Shown here: positions 10,739 through 22,255 of the stretch, in pieces
Position numbering within the stretch: position 1 is the first letter of the stretch
Layout of the letters: every line of letters begins with the position of its first letter
NCBI GenBank assembly: GCA_029959085.1
Contig: JARWIR010000008.1
Span: forward strand, 21,996,001 to 22,060,000
Origin: Nemophila menziesii
Taxonomy: Eukaryota > Streptophyta > Magnoliopsida > Boraginales > Hydrophyllaceae
Reading direction: 5' to 3'
DNA: 64,000 nt
Notes under the pieces: model-generated
Seen by the model: only the letters and a program-made list of their open reading frames with translations
Databases searched by the model: none
What the model was told of the DNA's origin: nothing
Position numbers and translations under genes: made by a program

Positions 10739-11560
10739 AAATGACTGATTCCGTTATAATGCAAAATCTAATTCATATATCATAACCCTTAAATATACCA
10801 ATTTAATAGACATTATATTTCAATAATCAAAACACATTCAAAAGCGTATTTAGAAAAACAAATTTAAATAGACTGGTTTTTAAAAAACACATAATTTTGG
10901 ATAAATAGATGGTTACTTTGATGTTTATGTGGGCCCACGTGTGTAACTGGGGGATTGGGTGTCTCAGTGAATTACGTGGCAGAGAACAGGGGGTGGTTGA
11001 GAGTGGTCATGTAGCTCAATTAGGGTCTAGGGTTTGGGATTGGGGGAGGAAATTTTGTGGGCGGGTAGTAAATGAAGTGTTAGCCTGATCCACTACATTT
11101 ATTTTGCGTGTATCATTAACGATGACATTTTATCATCGTTAATTTCCTAATTTCATTGCTAATTAACACAATAGTGACAACTGCTTTTTGTCGCTAATGA
11201 AATTCATCTTTAGCGACGACGTAATTTTTAAAAACCGTCAAGAATTTTGTCGCAAATACAACTAACAGTGAGAACAACATTTTGTTCTCTAAAGTTACTG
11301 AACATTAGCGACAACATTATTCATCGCAATTTTATATTTTTATTTCATTAACTAGCCAATATCAACGACATTCATATGTCGTCATAAATGATCAATCATT
11401 AGCGACAACCAGTATATCATCGCTAAAGATAGCGTCTCTAGTAGTGGGTAATGGTGAAAATTTAGCTTCGGATAATGAATAATGTTCTCAACATCATAGA
11501 TACAAAATGTTACCTTTGATGCAAATATATTCCCACATAATGAAATGTGTACAAATAATA

Positions 11561-11812
11561 TTCCCTTCGTCCATTTTTATTTGTCCAACTTTTTAAATAG
11601 GGTGTCTAATATTGTTTGTCCTTTATCAATATTAATACACTTTTTCTCTAATTTTTCCAATATTATCCCTAATTAAATTCTAGAAAAATTGTTTTAATAA
11701 ATATACTCATGTATATTAATTAAGGGCATTTGTGTAAAAAGTAAGAATATTAAATACTCTTTTTAATCCTTGTACACCAAAAAATTAGACAAACAAAAAT
11801 GGACGGAAGGAG
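11561..11812. mobile_element. Stowaway-like MITE 2
   Basis: 252 bp with termini TTCCCTTCGTCCATTTTTAT and AAAAATGGACGGAAGGAG, flanked by TA. Copy 2 (near 22370) has the uninterrupted site, so insertion followed the duplication. It lies between the CACTA terminus and the 3' end of the PMEI-like gene. Confidence 0.82.
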
Positions 11813-11954
11813 TAATATGTAAAAATTGAAGGATCTGAATTCAACAATGGAGAGAGAGGGAGAAAGCAATTTACATGAACTTTATCGTAAATAAATGCCT
11901 AATAATATAATCTTAATTTATAAGGGTTTCATGTAATGATAATATAAAATTAAA

Positions 11955-12488
11955 TCAATCATATAGAAATATATTAGAAATTACATGAACAATGTCACAA
12001 ATAAGTACTACATTAATATTTTCAAGAGAGATAGTTGATTTTCCACTAAATAAACTCTCGCACTTCAGAGCATCACTAGATATAACCATGACTGCATTAT
12101 TTACATCACTTTGGAAACCCCTTTCTGCAAATGCCTTAGCTGCTCTTATACCTTCCATTGAAAGAGCATATATATTATCACATTCTCCATAAATATTCTT
12201 CAAATGGGGATCTTGTTCGGTTGTGTATAACTGATGAATCTTTTCTTTAAAATTTGTGATCTTAGAGATACCCAAATCTATCGAAATTTGTTCAAGGAGC
12301 TGAAGGTTTGCTGTTTTACTGCGAGGATCCAAATTTAGAAAATTTTCACAGAAAAACTGACTTTTGGCTTTAGCACAAACATCTGAGAGTAAAGTACCTG
12401 TACTTGTACTTGTTAATAACAAAATTTCAATAAAAATAAAATTTAGGAACACACGTAGTGAGGATGGAGTTGAGGATGAGAAACCCAT
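11955..12488 (-). CDS. Plant invertase/pectin methylesterase inhibitor-like protein, copy 1
   Basis: A 177-residue single-exon protein starting at an ATG on the minus strand. Residues ~1-32 form a signal-peptide-like N-terminus with a hydrophobic core (VFLNFIFIEILLL). The mature part has the PMEI-family cysteine pattern: DVCAKAKSQFFC early, GECDNIY mid-protein and DALKCESLF near the C-terminus, expected to form two disulfides in a four-helix bundle. Family role: apoplastic or vacuolar inhibition of invertases or pectin methylesterases; sequence alone does not decide which. Length is normal. A paralogue in the same orientation lies at 22577-23101. A TATA-like GATATATAAC lies about 80 bp upstream. 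Intact. Confidence 0.82.
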   Translation of the reverse strand: MGFSSSTPSSLRVFLNFIFIEILLLTSTSTGTLLSDVCAKAKSQFFCENFLNLDPRSKTANLQLLEQISIDLGISKITNFKEKIHQLYTTEQDPHLKNIYGECDNIYALSMEGIRAAKAFAERGFQSDVNNAVMVISSDALKCESLFSGKSTISLENINVVLICDIVHVISNIFLYD

Positions 12489-13103
12489 ATTTTATTTATG
12501 ATGTTAATATCTTATTGGTGTTTATTGGTGTTGAGTGATTTCAGTTGAGTTCAAAGATTGTTATATATCAACCCAAAAGATTGTCAATAGTGATTTTTGG
12601 TCAAACTCAGTGTCATTTTTCCAAAAAAAAATAAATGCAATAAGTAATAATAATAATAAATACTATATATTATTAATTAGTCCGTGAATACAAAATCAAA
12701 AATGTTTTCAATTGTGAGGATTCATTTAATCAATATTTATTAGGGAAAAGAAAAAAAATGGTTTGGTTAAATGATGACATTTGCAGTCAAATAAAAGAGT
12801 AAATAATAAAATTATTATCTTATATTTTTTTTTTCTAATTTTAGTTATACTTTTAATTTTTGTAAATTTTTATCATATTCTTCATTTTCTTTCAATTTTA
12901 GTCATAACTATTCTATTTTTCTCCAATACTTAATATTTTATAGATATGAAAAGAAAACGAACAATAAATTAAAAAAATTAAAAAAAAAATGCATCATTAA
13001 CTTTTCATTCACGTAATAATAAAAGGATAAACACCGCGATAAAATAAAATATTAATGGACAAAATAAAAAAACAGCCAAATTTGATGAAACTAGTAAAAA
13101 TAT
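12489..13103. other. AT-rich upstream region of PMEI-like copy 1
   Basis: Contains the TATA-like motif near 12560 and long T- and A-rich stretches. Homologous to 23102-23650. No other gene seen. Confidence 0.5.
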
Positions 13104-13105
13104 TA

Positions 13106-13361
13106 CTCCCTCCGTTCCACTATATTTGTCCACTTAACTTTTCACATATATTAAGAAATATAATAAATGCATTCACCATCACAAAAATACCCCTAATAAA
13201 GTATCTTGATATCTTAAATGTGTATTGGAAATATAATTTTAAATATTTTAATAAAGGTAATAGTGGAAAAAGTAGTAAAAAAGTGTCTTGAACTTCTAAG
13301 TGGACAATATATTTGGAACATTAATTTTAGTAAGTGGACAATTTAAGTGGAACGGAGAAAG
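13106..13361. mobile_element. Stowaway MITE 3
   Basis: 256 bp, starting CTCCCTCCGTTCC and ending GGAACGGAGAAAG, with TA on both sides. Same subfamily as MITE 1. Confidence 0.82.
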
Positions 13362-13499
13362 TAACCCAAAATAGGACTTTACTCCAAAAAAAAGGTCACC
13401 AATACAAAACACCAACACGCTAATGATAGGATGAGAGTCAAGGTTAGACTATCTGGTTAATTCACATATTTCTAAATATTACTGACTTTATTTTTGAAC

Positions 13500-13910
13500 A
13501 TAGGTAATTTATTTTGAAGTATTGTTTTTTTAAACTAAGTAATATAGTTTGAATATTTATTAATAATTCAATAGGATAAAAGATATATTTTTTAACATAA
13601 GTAATATATTTATAAAAAATCCAATAGAATAAATATATAGTTGTTAAAATAAGTAATATGTTAGGCCGACCACAAAAAAAAATAATATGTTTTAAATATT
13701 TATTAAGAATCCACTAGTTAGGATAATATATATTTTTTTTAAAATAAGTAATATATCTTAAATATTATTAAGAATCCAATAGGATAAATATATATTTTTC
13801 AAAATGAGTAACATATCTTAAATATTAATTAAAAATCCAATAGGATAAAATATATTTATTAAAATGAGTAATATATCTTAAAAAATATTTTTTAAAACCC
13901 AATAGTGTAA
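13500..13910. repeat. Imperfect ~60-bp AT-rich tandem repeat, copy 1
   Basis: Units read roughly AATAAGTAATATATCTTAAA followed by TATTAAGAATCCAATAGGAT, about six times. A shorter version is at 24040-24260 in copy 2, so the array predates the duplication and has changed length. Confidence 0.75.
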
Positions 13911-14499
13911 AAAAAAAAAATCTATATTCAGTGTCTTATTAATCTCAATTGTCTATTATATTATACAGAAAACATTTTCTTGGTTGAAAATACGTTTATA
14001 AAAATTATATTTTGATAAATGTGTTTATCTAATTAACGTGTGCGTATTATTTAAAGGGAATTACCAATACCATTCTAGAAGAAAGTGACATTGTCCATGT
14101 CTAATATAAAAAACATTATTAGACAATAATACCCTTAACTAAATATTCCACCAAACTAAATTTTCCCGCCAAAAAATTTCCAGCCAACATTTTTTTCCCA
14201 CTAAATTTTTCCGGCCATATTTTTTTCCCCACCAAATTAGCTTAATATCAACTCATAAAATTCTTTAAGGCCCAAATCACAATTTCCGAACTTTAAAGGA
14301 GTTACAACATAAATTTCATGTTGATGATAGCTTATGTGGTTTTTTTTTTGAACAACATACACAATACAATACTTAATTTAAAATTCTTACAAGTAATTTC
14401 TACGTAACTAGATAATACAATCACCCTTTCTTATATAATTTCATACATTTACTTCATTTTCTCTGCCATATGATTTATCTTATACCCACCTAATGTCAC

Positions 14500-15448
14500 T
14501 TCACAAGCCGCCCTTCATGATTCCTTCTTTCAATATGTGAATGGTGCGAGAACGAAATCGAAGATACAGAACATATTATTCTAAGATGTCCTTTTAGCAT
14601 ACAAGCGTGGGCAAGTTCAGCTCTGCAAATTAAGATCGTGAAGGAGGACAAGAGTACCTTTGAATATTGGTTCAAAAATATTGTTAATAGTTATTCTGAA
14701 AACGGATGGGATAAAAGGAAGGTAATTGCGATCGTGCTAACAACTGCATGGAACATTTGGAAAGAAAGAATGAAAGGATTCCATGAGAAAAAAATGTGGG
14801 CTGTGGAAAATATAACAACAAACACTAATAGAATTATTGAGAAATTGTTTGAAAGAGAAAAAAGGAACCCTCATGAAATAAGGAAAGGAGAAAAGGATGA
14901 TAGGAGCATAGTACACAGTAAACCAGCTATGGAAGACAAAGCGGAAAATACTTGGTTCAGTGATGCATCGTTTATAAAAGAGTGGGAGCCGGCAGCTATC
15001 GCAGCCATCGCCATCAATGATCAAGACGTCATTGTACGTAGGAAAGCTACAAGGTGTAGAATAAAGTCCTGTATTGAAGGAGAAGCTTGGGCGCTCCTAT
15101 TAGCCCTTAGAACGGCAGGAGCAAACAATAACCAGAGTAGCCTCTTCTACTCTGACAACCTTGAATTGGTTCAAGGCATCAATAACATAAGAAGTCTCCA
15201 TTGGAGTCTTAACCCCATAATTGAAGAGATCAAAGGATGGATGAAGATCTTCCCTCTGTGGAAAGTTTCATATACTAGGAGAGAAAATAACATCACCGCG
15301 GATGCGCTTGCTAAATGCATTAGAAGGAACATTAGCCTACTGGGTTGGAAGGATTTTTCAGTGGATGGATCAAACACCTACCTATTAGATAGACTTCACT
15401 CGTTGTAATTGTCTTTTGTTGTATCTTGAGAAAAAAAAAAAAAAAAAA
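14500..15448 (+). mobile_element. 5'-truncated L1-type LINE (zf-RVT and RNase H, poly(A) tail)
   Basis: The 3' end of a non-LTR retrotransposon. A zinc-binding RT tail (CEWCENEIEDTEHIILRC, near 14538) leads into an RNase H domain ending at 15408. The RNase H acidic residues are visible in order: FSDAS, EGEAWALL, YSDNLEL and NITADALAK. An A18 tail occupies 15431-15448. The upstream RT and endonuclease are missing, as expected for 5'-truncated LINE insertions. It abuts the 3' end of the BYPASS1-like gene. Confidence 0.85.
14638..15408 (+). pseudogene. LINE ORF2 C-terminal fragment (RNase H domain)
   Basis: A 256-codon open frame that is the tail of LINE ORF2. All four RNase H catalytic acidic positions appear present, but without RT and endonuclease it cannot mobilise itself. 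GTG at 14638 is not a natural start; the frame is open further upstream. Confidence 0.78.
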
Positions 15449-15521
15449 GACACAATACTCCCAACTCTAAGATTACCAAGCAAAGCATCTCTTCCCTTAA
15501 GAACAATCTGAAAAAAACCAT

Positions 15522-16399
15522 CTAATTCTTTCCAAGTAAATCCAATCCTTGTGACAGCTCATCAGCTTTCTCTCCCAACTCTAATATCATCTTCTTTAAT
15601 CCATCACCTTTACACAACTTCTCAACACTTGCATTAACTACCTCAAGCTCCTTTAACACACTAACATTTCCACTACTAAATATATCTCTAATCTCACCAT
15701 TAACGAAACCTTGTATTTCATTAAAAGCTTCTGTCCATAAACAACCTTCTGGAGCTTCTAAATCCACAAGGTTCTTTGCAGAACCAGAAAACGCAGCACC
15801 AAGTATACCACATATGAAAACAGTAACTACTTTAACTCCATGCATACCTTGCATTAAAACCTTACCCTTAACAGAATTTTTAATTTTCGGAAGATCTAAT
15901 GTCTCGATAAGACTATTTAAAGTAGTAAAACATTTCTCGAGCTTAACATTCTTCGACCCCACATGATTTTTCCATCCATCTAAAGACGATTGTGCCTTTG
16001 TAAACTGTGTAGGACCCGCACTATTCATGTTATGTAATGAACATTGAAGGTAAAGATGGCCTTGATTAAGCCGTGATATTTTGGAGGTAAAAGCAATGCA
16101 AGATCAAGTAATTTCACACTATCTGTTAAGTTTACATCGATCCATTTCTCGTCCCATTTATTTATAGAAAGTTCAAGTGAAGTGATGAGGTCTTTTATGT
16201 CAATATGAATTTCACAGAGGGGTTTTATAGCTGATTTTAACCATGATAAGCTAAGAATATCTTTCTTCTCTTTTGGTTTAAGCTCTTTTAGCCTATCAGA
16301 TAATTTTCCCTCGAAATTCTCTAGTAGTGATTGAAGCTCGGAAGATAAGCTCTTATTCTTAGTAAATACTTTTCGGAAGGATTTTCCAAAAGAATTCAT
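15522..16399 (-). pseudogene. BYPASS1 (BPS1)-like protein gene, single frameshift
   Basis: Two overlapping minus-strand frames encode one protein of the plant BPS1 family. The first (16399 down to about 16085) carries LSLSWLKSAIKPLCEIH and WDEKWIDVNLTDSVKLLD. The second (ending 15522) carries SVKGKVLMQGMHGVKVVTVF, AAFSGSAKNL and EIRDIFSSGNVSVLKELE. The frame changes in an A-run (16079-16082), where one base appears missing; reading resumes immediately in the family sequence. Combined length is about 290 residues, shorter than Arabidopsis BPS1. Known role of the family: restraint of a root-derived mobile growth inhibitor. Otherwise undamaged, so this is either a young pseudogene or a base error. 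Confidence 0.75.
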
Positions 16400-16632
16400 T
16401 TTTCAATTAACCGATTAGTAAGATCTGTAAATAAAAAGCTGATTCAACTAGTCAACGACCAATAATGTTCCAACAATTACCTTAAAATTACTTCAAGAAA
16501 ATAGAAGTTAAAAGTCTAGGTTTCTATACAACACACTTTCTCCTTCTCCTGAATTTGCACTATACTCATTTGATGGAATCTTCTTTTCACCACCGCCCCT
16601 CAACAATCAAACAGTAACAATGAATACTTTGA

Positions 16633-17203
16633 TTATGCGTTTGGCTTACTTTCAGGCTCTTTTAATTTCTCCATCCATTTCTCAACCTGGAGAAAATATC
16701 AATTTATTATACTTTTCCTAATATATAATAACAAAAACTACAAATAAAAACCTAAAATACATTACATTAGAATGAAAATAAGAATATATCATGACGATGA
16801 TCCATACATATCGATAAATCCCACCAAAAGTTGTTTGGTGGGAAAAATCCCACCAAGTTACATTTAGAACTTTGCAGTGCTTGAAACTTTGCAGTTTCGT
16901 CCCTCAGTGCATTCTCACACTACATACATATAAACACAGATTTTACAAAACAATAACAAAGATCTGGAGTGCATATGCAATCCAGTTATTAGCATAAACG
17001 CAAACCTCTTTTGCGCTTTTCACCAGTGCTTTTGAAATACTTTGCCTGAAATTAATCGAGAAAAAACTGTTAGAAGATGCCACTAAATGCATAACAGACA
17101 TTAATTTTGCTTAAAAAATTATGGCATTTAAGGAATTTATCACCTTTCTTTCTTAAGCTTTGACTTAATCTCATTGAACTTTGACTTCATCCCTGAAGCC
17201 ACA
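16633..17203 (-). pseudogene. Last three exons of an unidentified truncated gene
   Basis: Three minus-strand segments join in one frame across consensus splice sites: 17203-17144 (acceptor TTTTCACAG, donor AAAG/GTGATA), 17045-17006 (acceptor ATTTCAG, donor GAG/GTTTGC) and 16686-16633 (acceptor TTCTCCAG, stop TAA at 16635-16633). The peptide is Lys/Glu/Ser-rich and looks helical: VASGMKSKFNEIK, then SKALVKSAKEVEKWMEKL, ending in ESKPNA. The 5' part is absent because gypsy element B remnants begin about 80 bp upstream. I do not recognise the family. Intron 1 is 98 bp and intron 2 is 319 bp. Confidence 0.45.
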
Positions 17204-17303
17204 CTGTGAAAATATTGTTTTCAATTGCTTGCATTAATATTTTTTTCAATTGCTTGCATTAATTTAGCCATACTCGAATTTAAGCTCAAGGTTTTCTATT
17301 TCT

Positions 17304-18367
17304 TTACCAGTTGCATTGATTGTTTTGGTGGATCTTTCTTAGTTTCTTGACAAGCTTTTTCATCAATGGGTGCTTTTTGATATATAGATTGTGGTGGATG
17401 ATAAGATTGAGGTTGGGTTGATGATAAGTCTCTTGATTTCTGACCCAACTTCTTTGTTGTGGAGGTTGTTGATAATTAGCGTAGCTTTCTTGAGGATAAG
17501 TATAACCATTAGAATAATAGTTATCTTGAGGATAGGTAACGGAGGCTAATGCTGGATTATTCATACACCTTTCCCACACATGATTTCTTGATCCACAACC
17601 AGGACACAAAGGTATTGTACGTACTACATTTACCTGAGCAATTGTTCGAACTTGTTCTCGTAGTTCTTCGAGTTGTTGGGCCAATTCATTAAGCTTCAGA
17701 GATTCTGAAGTGTCTTCTTTTTCTGGTTTCCTTGGCCAACTTCTCTCGTTCTCAAGAATTCTCTCCATACAAATTTCAGCTTCTTCAGGATCTAGTAACA
17801 CAAAACCTCTGTTTCCCAACGAATCTGCTTTCTCCCTTGACTTGTCATTAAGTCCTCCATAGAACAAGGTTAAATAATATTTTGGCGATGACTTATGGTA
17901 TGGACATCTCGCCTCCTTTTCATTAAATCTTAACCATGCTTCACCCAAACTTTCTCTGTCTTCATGTATAAATTGTTCAAGCTCCAACATATCTTTTAAA
18001 CGTCTACTAACCGGATAGAATTGGTCTAGGAATCTTGCTTGAAGCTTGTCCCAATCTGGAATAACATGAGGATATTGGGTATCGTACCAATTGCTTGCAC
18101 CTCCGTCAAGAAGAACTAGAACATCACGTAATACACATGTTCCCTAGTAACTCCTCTTACGATATAAGCATCACATATTTGCATGAATTTCTGAATATAT
18201 CGGATCAGATCTTGTTGTGCAGCACCTCTAAATAGCCCATGAGTTGCAAACTGCGTTAACATCCCTGGATCAGGCCTAAATTTAGCGGCTTGGATTTCTG
18301 GAGCGCGAATTCCTCGTGGTTGCACTCTAAACTCGATGGGTAACTCAAGTCTCCTTGGATTATCCAT
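17304..18367 (-). pseudogene. gag remnant of gypsy element B
   Basis: The Gag capsid domain spans two frames: 18367-18116 and 17990-17304. The first shows EIQAAKFRPDPGMLTQF and MQICDAYIVRGVTRE; the second shows EAWLRFNEKEARCPYH and the zinc knuckle CPGCGSRNHVWERC. A frameshift near 18000-18115 separates them. The family is the same broad gypsy group as element A but diverged. Nothing of protease or pol is left; the element ends near 17290. Confidence 0.82.
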
Positions 18368-18467
18368 ATGTAACTATCTATAAAACAAAAACTAAAAGAC
18401 AAAAGCGTAATATAGAACTAACTGAAGTAAAAGCACAAGATATATGCACAAGGACTAACGATGTAGT

Positions 18468-18484
18468 CCCCGGCAGTGGCGCCA
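18468..18484 (-). other. Second primer-binding site of element B
   Basis: The reverse complement reads TGGCGCCACTGCCGGGG, matching the tRNA-Asp-type PBS with two changes. This is the copy next to the gag leader. Confidence 0.78.
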
Positions 18485-18494
18485 AAAACTTATG

Positions 18495-19090
18495 CTAGAC
18501 GTTATGTGCTAAACATGTAATTAAACACCATTGTCAATGGTGACCTAACTACTAGATGGTATTTCTATATGGGCGCGCTTCCACAAGAACACAGAATATA
18601 AATCCAAACACATAAACAGAGAATAAAAACAATAATTCAATTTAAAATATAAAAATTCCCAAATTAAATAGATGTCAACCAAAACTAGGGTTCATACATA
18701 TATGCTAAAAACTCAAGATAATGGAAATTTAGTTCATACTAATGGAAGAAAAGAAAGAAATTACAAATTCAGAGGTTGAAGAAGACATTGTTGATGAACA
18801 GCTCCTTCCAGACTTCTTTTCTTGTGTTGTAAGCTTCCTCTTGGTTTAAGGTTTCACCAAGGACGATTTTCTAAAGTTAAGAGGCTGTATTTATAGTGTA
18901 TAGGTTGACCTAATTCGTTTTCTTGAAGTAAAAGGTAAATATGGGCTCCAAGCCTAACTCAAATTCGTAGCCCAAAAACATGCAATCAGTCCTGTTTTTC
19001 TTTTGGTCCTAACAGCTTCAATATTTATCCGATTGATGCGTATGAGTATAACATATTCATCGTCTCGGAAAGATCTTCAACTTTGCTCTT
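18495..19090 (-). repeat. Partial LTR copy inside element B leader
   Basis: Nearly identical to 19657-20252 of the adjacent full LTR but lacking both LTR termini. It is bounded by a PBS on each side. Confidence 0.85.
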
Positions 19091-19093
19091 TAT

Positions 19094-19110
19094 CCCCGGC
19101 AGCGGCGCCA
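19094..19110 (-). other. First primer-binding site of element B
   Basis: The reverse complement reads TGGCGCCGCTGCCGGGG, one change from the tRNA-Asp complement. It lies six bases beyond the LTR end at 19117. Confidence 0.82.
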
Positions 19111-19116
19111 AAAACT

Positions 19117-20628
19117 TGGTACGACCTAGGGTGTGATAAAAAGATGTATAAATTAGATGGAAATAAACACCCTAGACTGGCACGATTCTGCAAGTATACA
19201 GATCGTATGCAAGTTTTAGTAAATAAGTAAGATTCGTTCTGCAGAGACTACAAAGGTTAGGGGAATCTTATGCAATAATCAAGTGCAAATATTTAAAGCT
19301 AGCACAAATAAAACGCAAGAAAAATAAAGACAAATAGATATTTATTTGGTTTTCAATTAAACTAAATTAAACTAAGAAATTAAAGACAGAAAATTAAATG
19401 CAAGAGAAGAAGTAGTATGAGAATATAGCTTGAGTCACTAGCATGTAATCCCCACTAGTTTTGCCGTTCTAAACATGTAAGGGTGAATTATGTAGTATTT
19501 CAATAATCGGTTCCAATTGCGCTAGGTAGTTTTAAATAGGATTTACCTGTGTCAATAAGGGGTCCTAAGCAAAATGTTCCTGCAATTGGTAAATAGCAAT
19601 ACACTAAACCATGGTGATTATCTAGTTAGGTTGATTTGTCAGATCTAAACCGAATACTAGACGTTATGTGCTAAACATGTAATTAAACACCATTGTCAAT
19701 GGTGACCTAACTACTAAATGGTAATTCTATATGGGCGCGCTTCCACAAGAACACAGAATATGAATCCAAACACATAAACAAAGAATAAAAACAGTAATTC
19801 AATTTAAAATATAAAAATTCCCAAATTAGATAGATGTCAACCAAAACTAGGGCTCATACATATATGCTAAAAACTCAAGCTAATGGAAATTTAGTTCATA
19901 CTAATGGAAGAAAAGAAAGAAATTACAAATTCAGAGGTTGAAGAAGACATTGTTGATGAACAGCTCCTTCCAGACTTCTTTTCTTGTGTTGTAAGCTTCC
20001 TCTTGGTTTAAGGTTTCACCAAGGATGATTTTATAATGTTAAGAGGCTGTATTTATAGTGTATAGGTTGACCTAATTCGTTTTCTTGAAGAAAAAGGTAA
20101 ATATGGGCTCCAAGCCCAACTCAAATTCGTAGCCCAAAAACATACAATCAGCCCCGTTTTTCTTTTGGTCCTAACAGTTTCAATATTTATCCGATTGATG
20201 CGTATGAGTATACCATATTCATCGTCTAGGAAAGATCTTCAATTTTGCTCTTGACCGTTTCTCCAAATTCCTCACTGTTTTTAAGTTATAAGCTGATTTG
20301 TGGTCGTAGGTGCAGAAATTCAGATTTAAGGCAGCTTTTCCTTTTCCATGTTTTTAGCTTTTACTTCCTTATTTTCAATTCCCATGTTTATCTTCTTTCC
20401 TTTAGCTCTCTTTACCAACTTGGACTCTAATTAATTACCATATATCTCTAAAGCTTCACACTAAATAAATAATTAAACCCAATATGCTCTAAAAATAATA
20501 ATTAATTAATTCAAGACCCAAAATAGGAAAGTACACTAATTCAAGCTAAAATCGACCTATAAACTAATAAATACGCCTAAAATGATGTCTCAGAAATATA
20601 TTAAATCATCACAAATGAGGAGACATCA
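19117..20628 (-). repeat. 5' LTR of gypsy element B
   Basis: 1512 bp. On the minus strand it begins TGATGTCTCCTCATTTGTGA and ends in CGTACCA before the PBS. It contains a TATA-like CTATAAATAC (minus, near 20050). Same LTR group as element A. Confidence 0.88.
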
Positions 20629-21199
20629 CCCATGCATACATTTTGCATGTTACTAGCAAACTCACTTATCAAACGATTTCCAACTAGTACCATCATCTGT
20701 ATGACGAAACACATCTTTGTATGTACTCTTTTCGGTATGGTTCCAAATTATGTTTTGATGTTGAGCCTCAAAACATACATTCGCTGCAATCTTAGTGCAA
20801 TTGGAAAGTAGTGTAATTTCTTATGCCACACTTTATTCCCCTTCTTCGGATTTCACCTAGATTCACCACATACTGAACACCCCTCAAGTTTTTCATTCTC
20901 TTATAATACAATACACATTAATTCACACAAATATCAATCGTAATGTATTAAAATACCCAAACTTTTCAAATTTTTGTTGCACTCTTCATACAATGAATGA
21001 AAATTATGACCTTCGGACAAAACACGACACAATAGTTGAAGTAGTTCATTAACTTGTTCTTAACTTTGATGTGCATTAACATATCAATGAAATTCAATGA
21101 ACCCATTGACGTGAAACCGGGGTAAAACTCACTTTCTATTTTCTCAAATAAAGTGTTGAAACAACCACGACTTTCTCTTAGAACAAACTCGTCACCCAT
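20629..21199 (-). pseudogene. TNP2-like CACTA transposase fragment, copy 2
   Basis: The minus-strand frame starting at 21199 reads MGDEFVLRESRGCFNTLF and FIDMLMHIKVKNK, then breaks. Further matches to TNP2 (GTSWKSFDK, followed after a shift by an EFASNMQN-like block) lie near 20640-20710. Several frameshifts and stops. Confidence 0.72.
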
Positions 21200-22255
21200 C
21201 TTGGTGTCACCAGATTGACCCCAACATCAAAAGTGGGTCACAAATCATCAAAAACATTTATTCTTTCTTCATCTACAATACGGGTAGGGGTATTCACGGA
21301 AATATATTATTATTAAATGTATCTTTTTCAAACCTCGTACATTGACAAAACCCATACTTTAAAAATATGCGCTTTAAGCTTGTCTATACAATTTTTTTGA
21401 TTATTCAAATACAGTTTACACAGACAAAAAATGTGAGCCATACTATCCATATGTGTTTCAAAAAATTTAATAAATTTCATCATCCAACAAATATTTCATA
21501 GTAACCATATACTTTGATATAGTACAACTCTTCTCAATAATTAGATTTAACGTCGATATTAATTCAAATATGTAATTATAACTATATCCATAGACTTTAA
21601 CTATATTTAAAATGATTGATTCTATTATAATGCAAAACCTAATTCATATAGTTTAACCCTTACATTTACCACATTAATAAAAATTATATTTCTATAGTCA
21701 AAACATATTCAAAAACAAATTTTAAAAGTTTGACTTTAAAAAACACTTAATTTTGGCCAAATAGATGGTTAATTTGATGTTGGAATGGGCCCACACATGT
21801 AAGTGAATGACGTGGCGGAGAACGGGTGGCGGTTGAGAGTGGTCCCGTGGCTCAATTAAGGTCTAGAGTTTAGGATTGAGGGAAGAGATTTTGTGGGTGG
21901 GTATTAAATGAAGTGTTTATCCCACTATATTTATTTCGCTTGTATCATTAACAAAGATATTTCATTATCGCTGATTAACACAATAGCGGCGATTTCTTTT
22001 TGTCGCTTATGAAATTCATCTTTAGCGACGACGTATTTCTTAAAACTGTCAAGAATCTCGTCACTAATACAGCTAATAGAGAGAACAACATATTGTCGTC
22101 GAACTTACTGAACATTAGCGAGGCAATATTAGTCGTAATCCTATATTTTAATTTCATTAACTAGTCGATAACAACGACATTCATATGTCGTCGTACATGA
22201 TCGGTCATTGGCGACGACCAACACATTGACGCTAAAGATAGTGTCTCTAGTAGTG
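20629..22255 (-). mobile_element. CACTA transposon, 5' portion, copy 2
   Basis: Paralogue of 9568-11446. It carries slightly more transposase on its left side (20629-20770) before being cut by the LTR of element B. The terminal CACTACTAGAGACAC ends at 22255. TTAGCGACGAC-type subterminal repeats occupy 21950-22230. Confidence 0.78.

Larger units (their letters stand above)
9568..11446 (-). mobile_element. CACTA (En/Spm) transposon, 5' portion, copy 1
   Basis: The right end carries the inverted terminus CACTACTAGAGACGC (minus strand, ending at 11446). Subterminal repeats of the TTAGCGACGAC type, in both orientations, fill 11090-11430. A TNP2-like transposase fragment lies at 9568-10098. The left side is cut by the LTR of element A. 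An internal CACTAC near 11089 may be chance. The same structure, including the terminus next to the PMEI-like gene, is present at 20629-22255, so this insertion predates the duplication. Confidence 0.78.
17304..20628 (-). mobile_element. Truncated gypsy element B with duplicated PBS and partial LTR
   Basis: Read on the minus strand: full 5' LTR (20628-19117), PBS 1 (19110-19094), a partial internal LTR copy (19090-18495), PBS 2 (18484-18468), leader, then gag. The 3' half of the element is missing, so it cannot transpose. Confidence 0.82.

Noticed and set aside
11089..11094. Second CACTA terminus inside the CACTA end region
   Set aside because: Only six bases match and copy 2 has CACTAT there; no inverted partner or target duplication.
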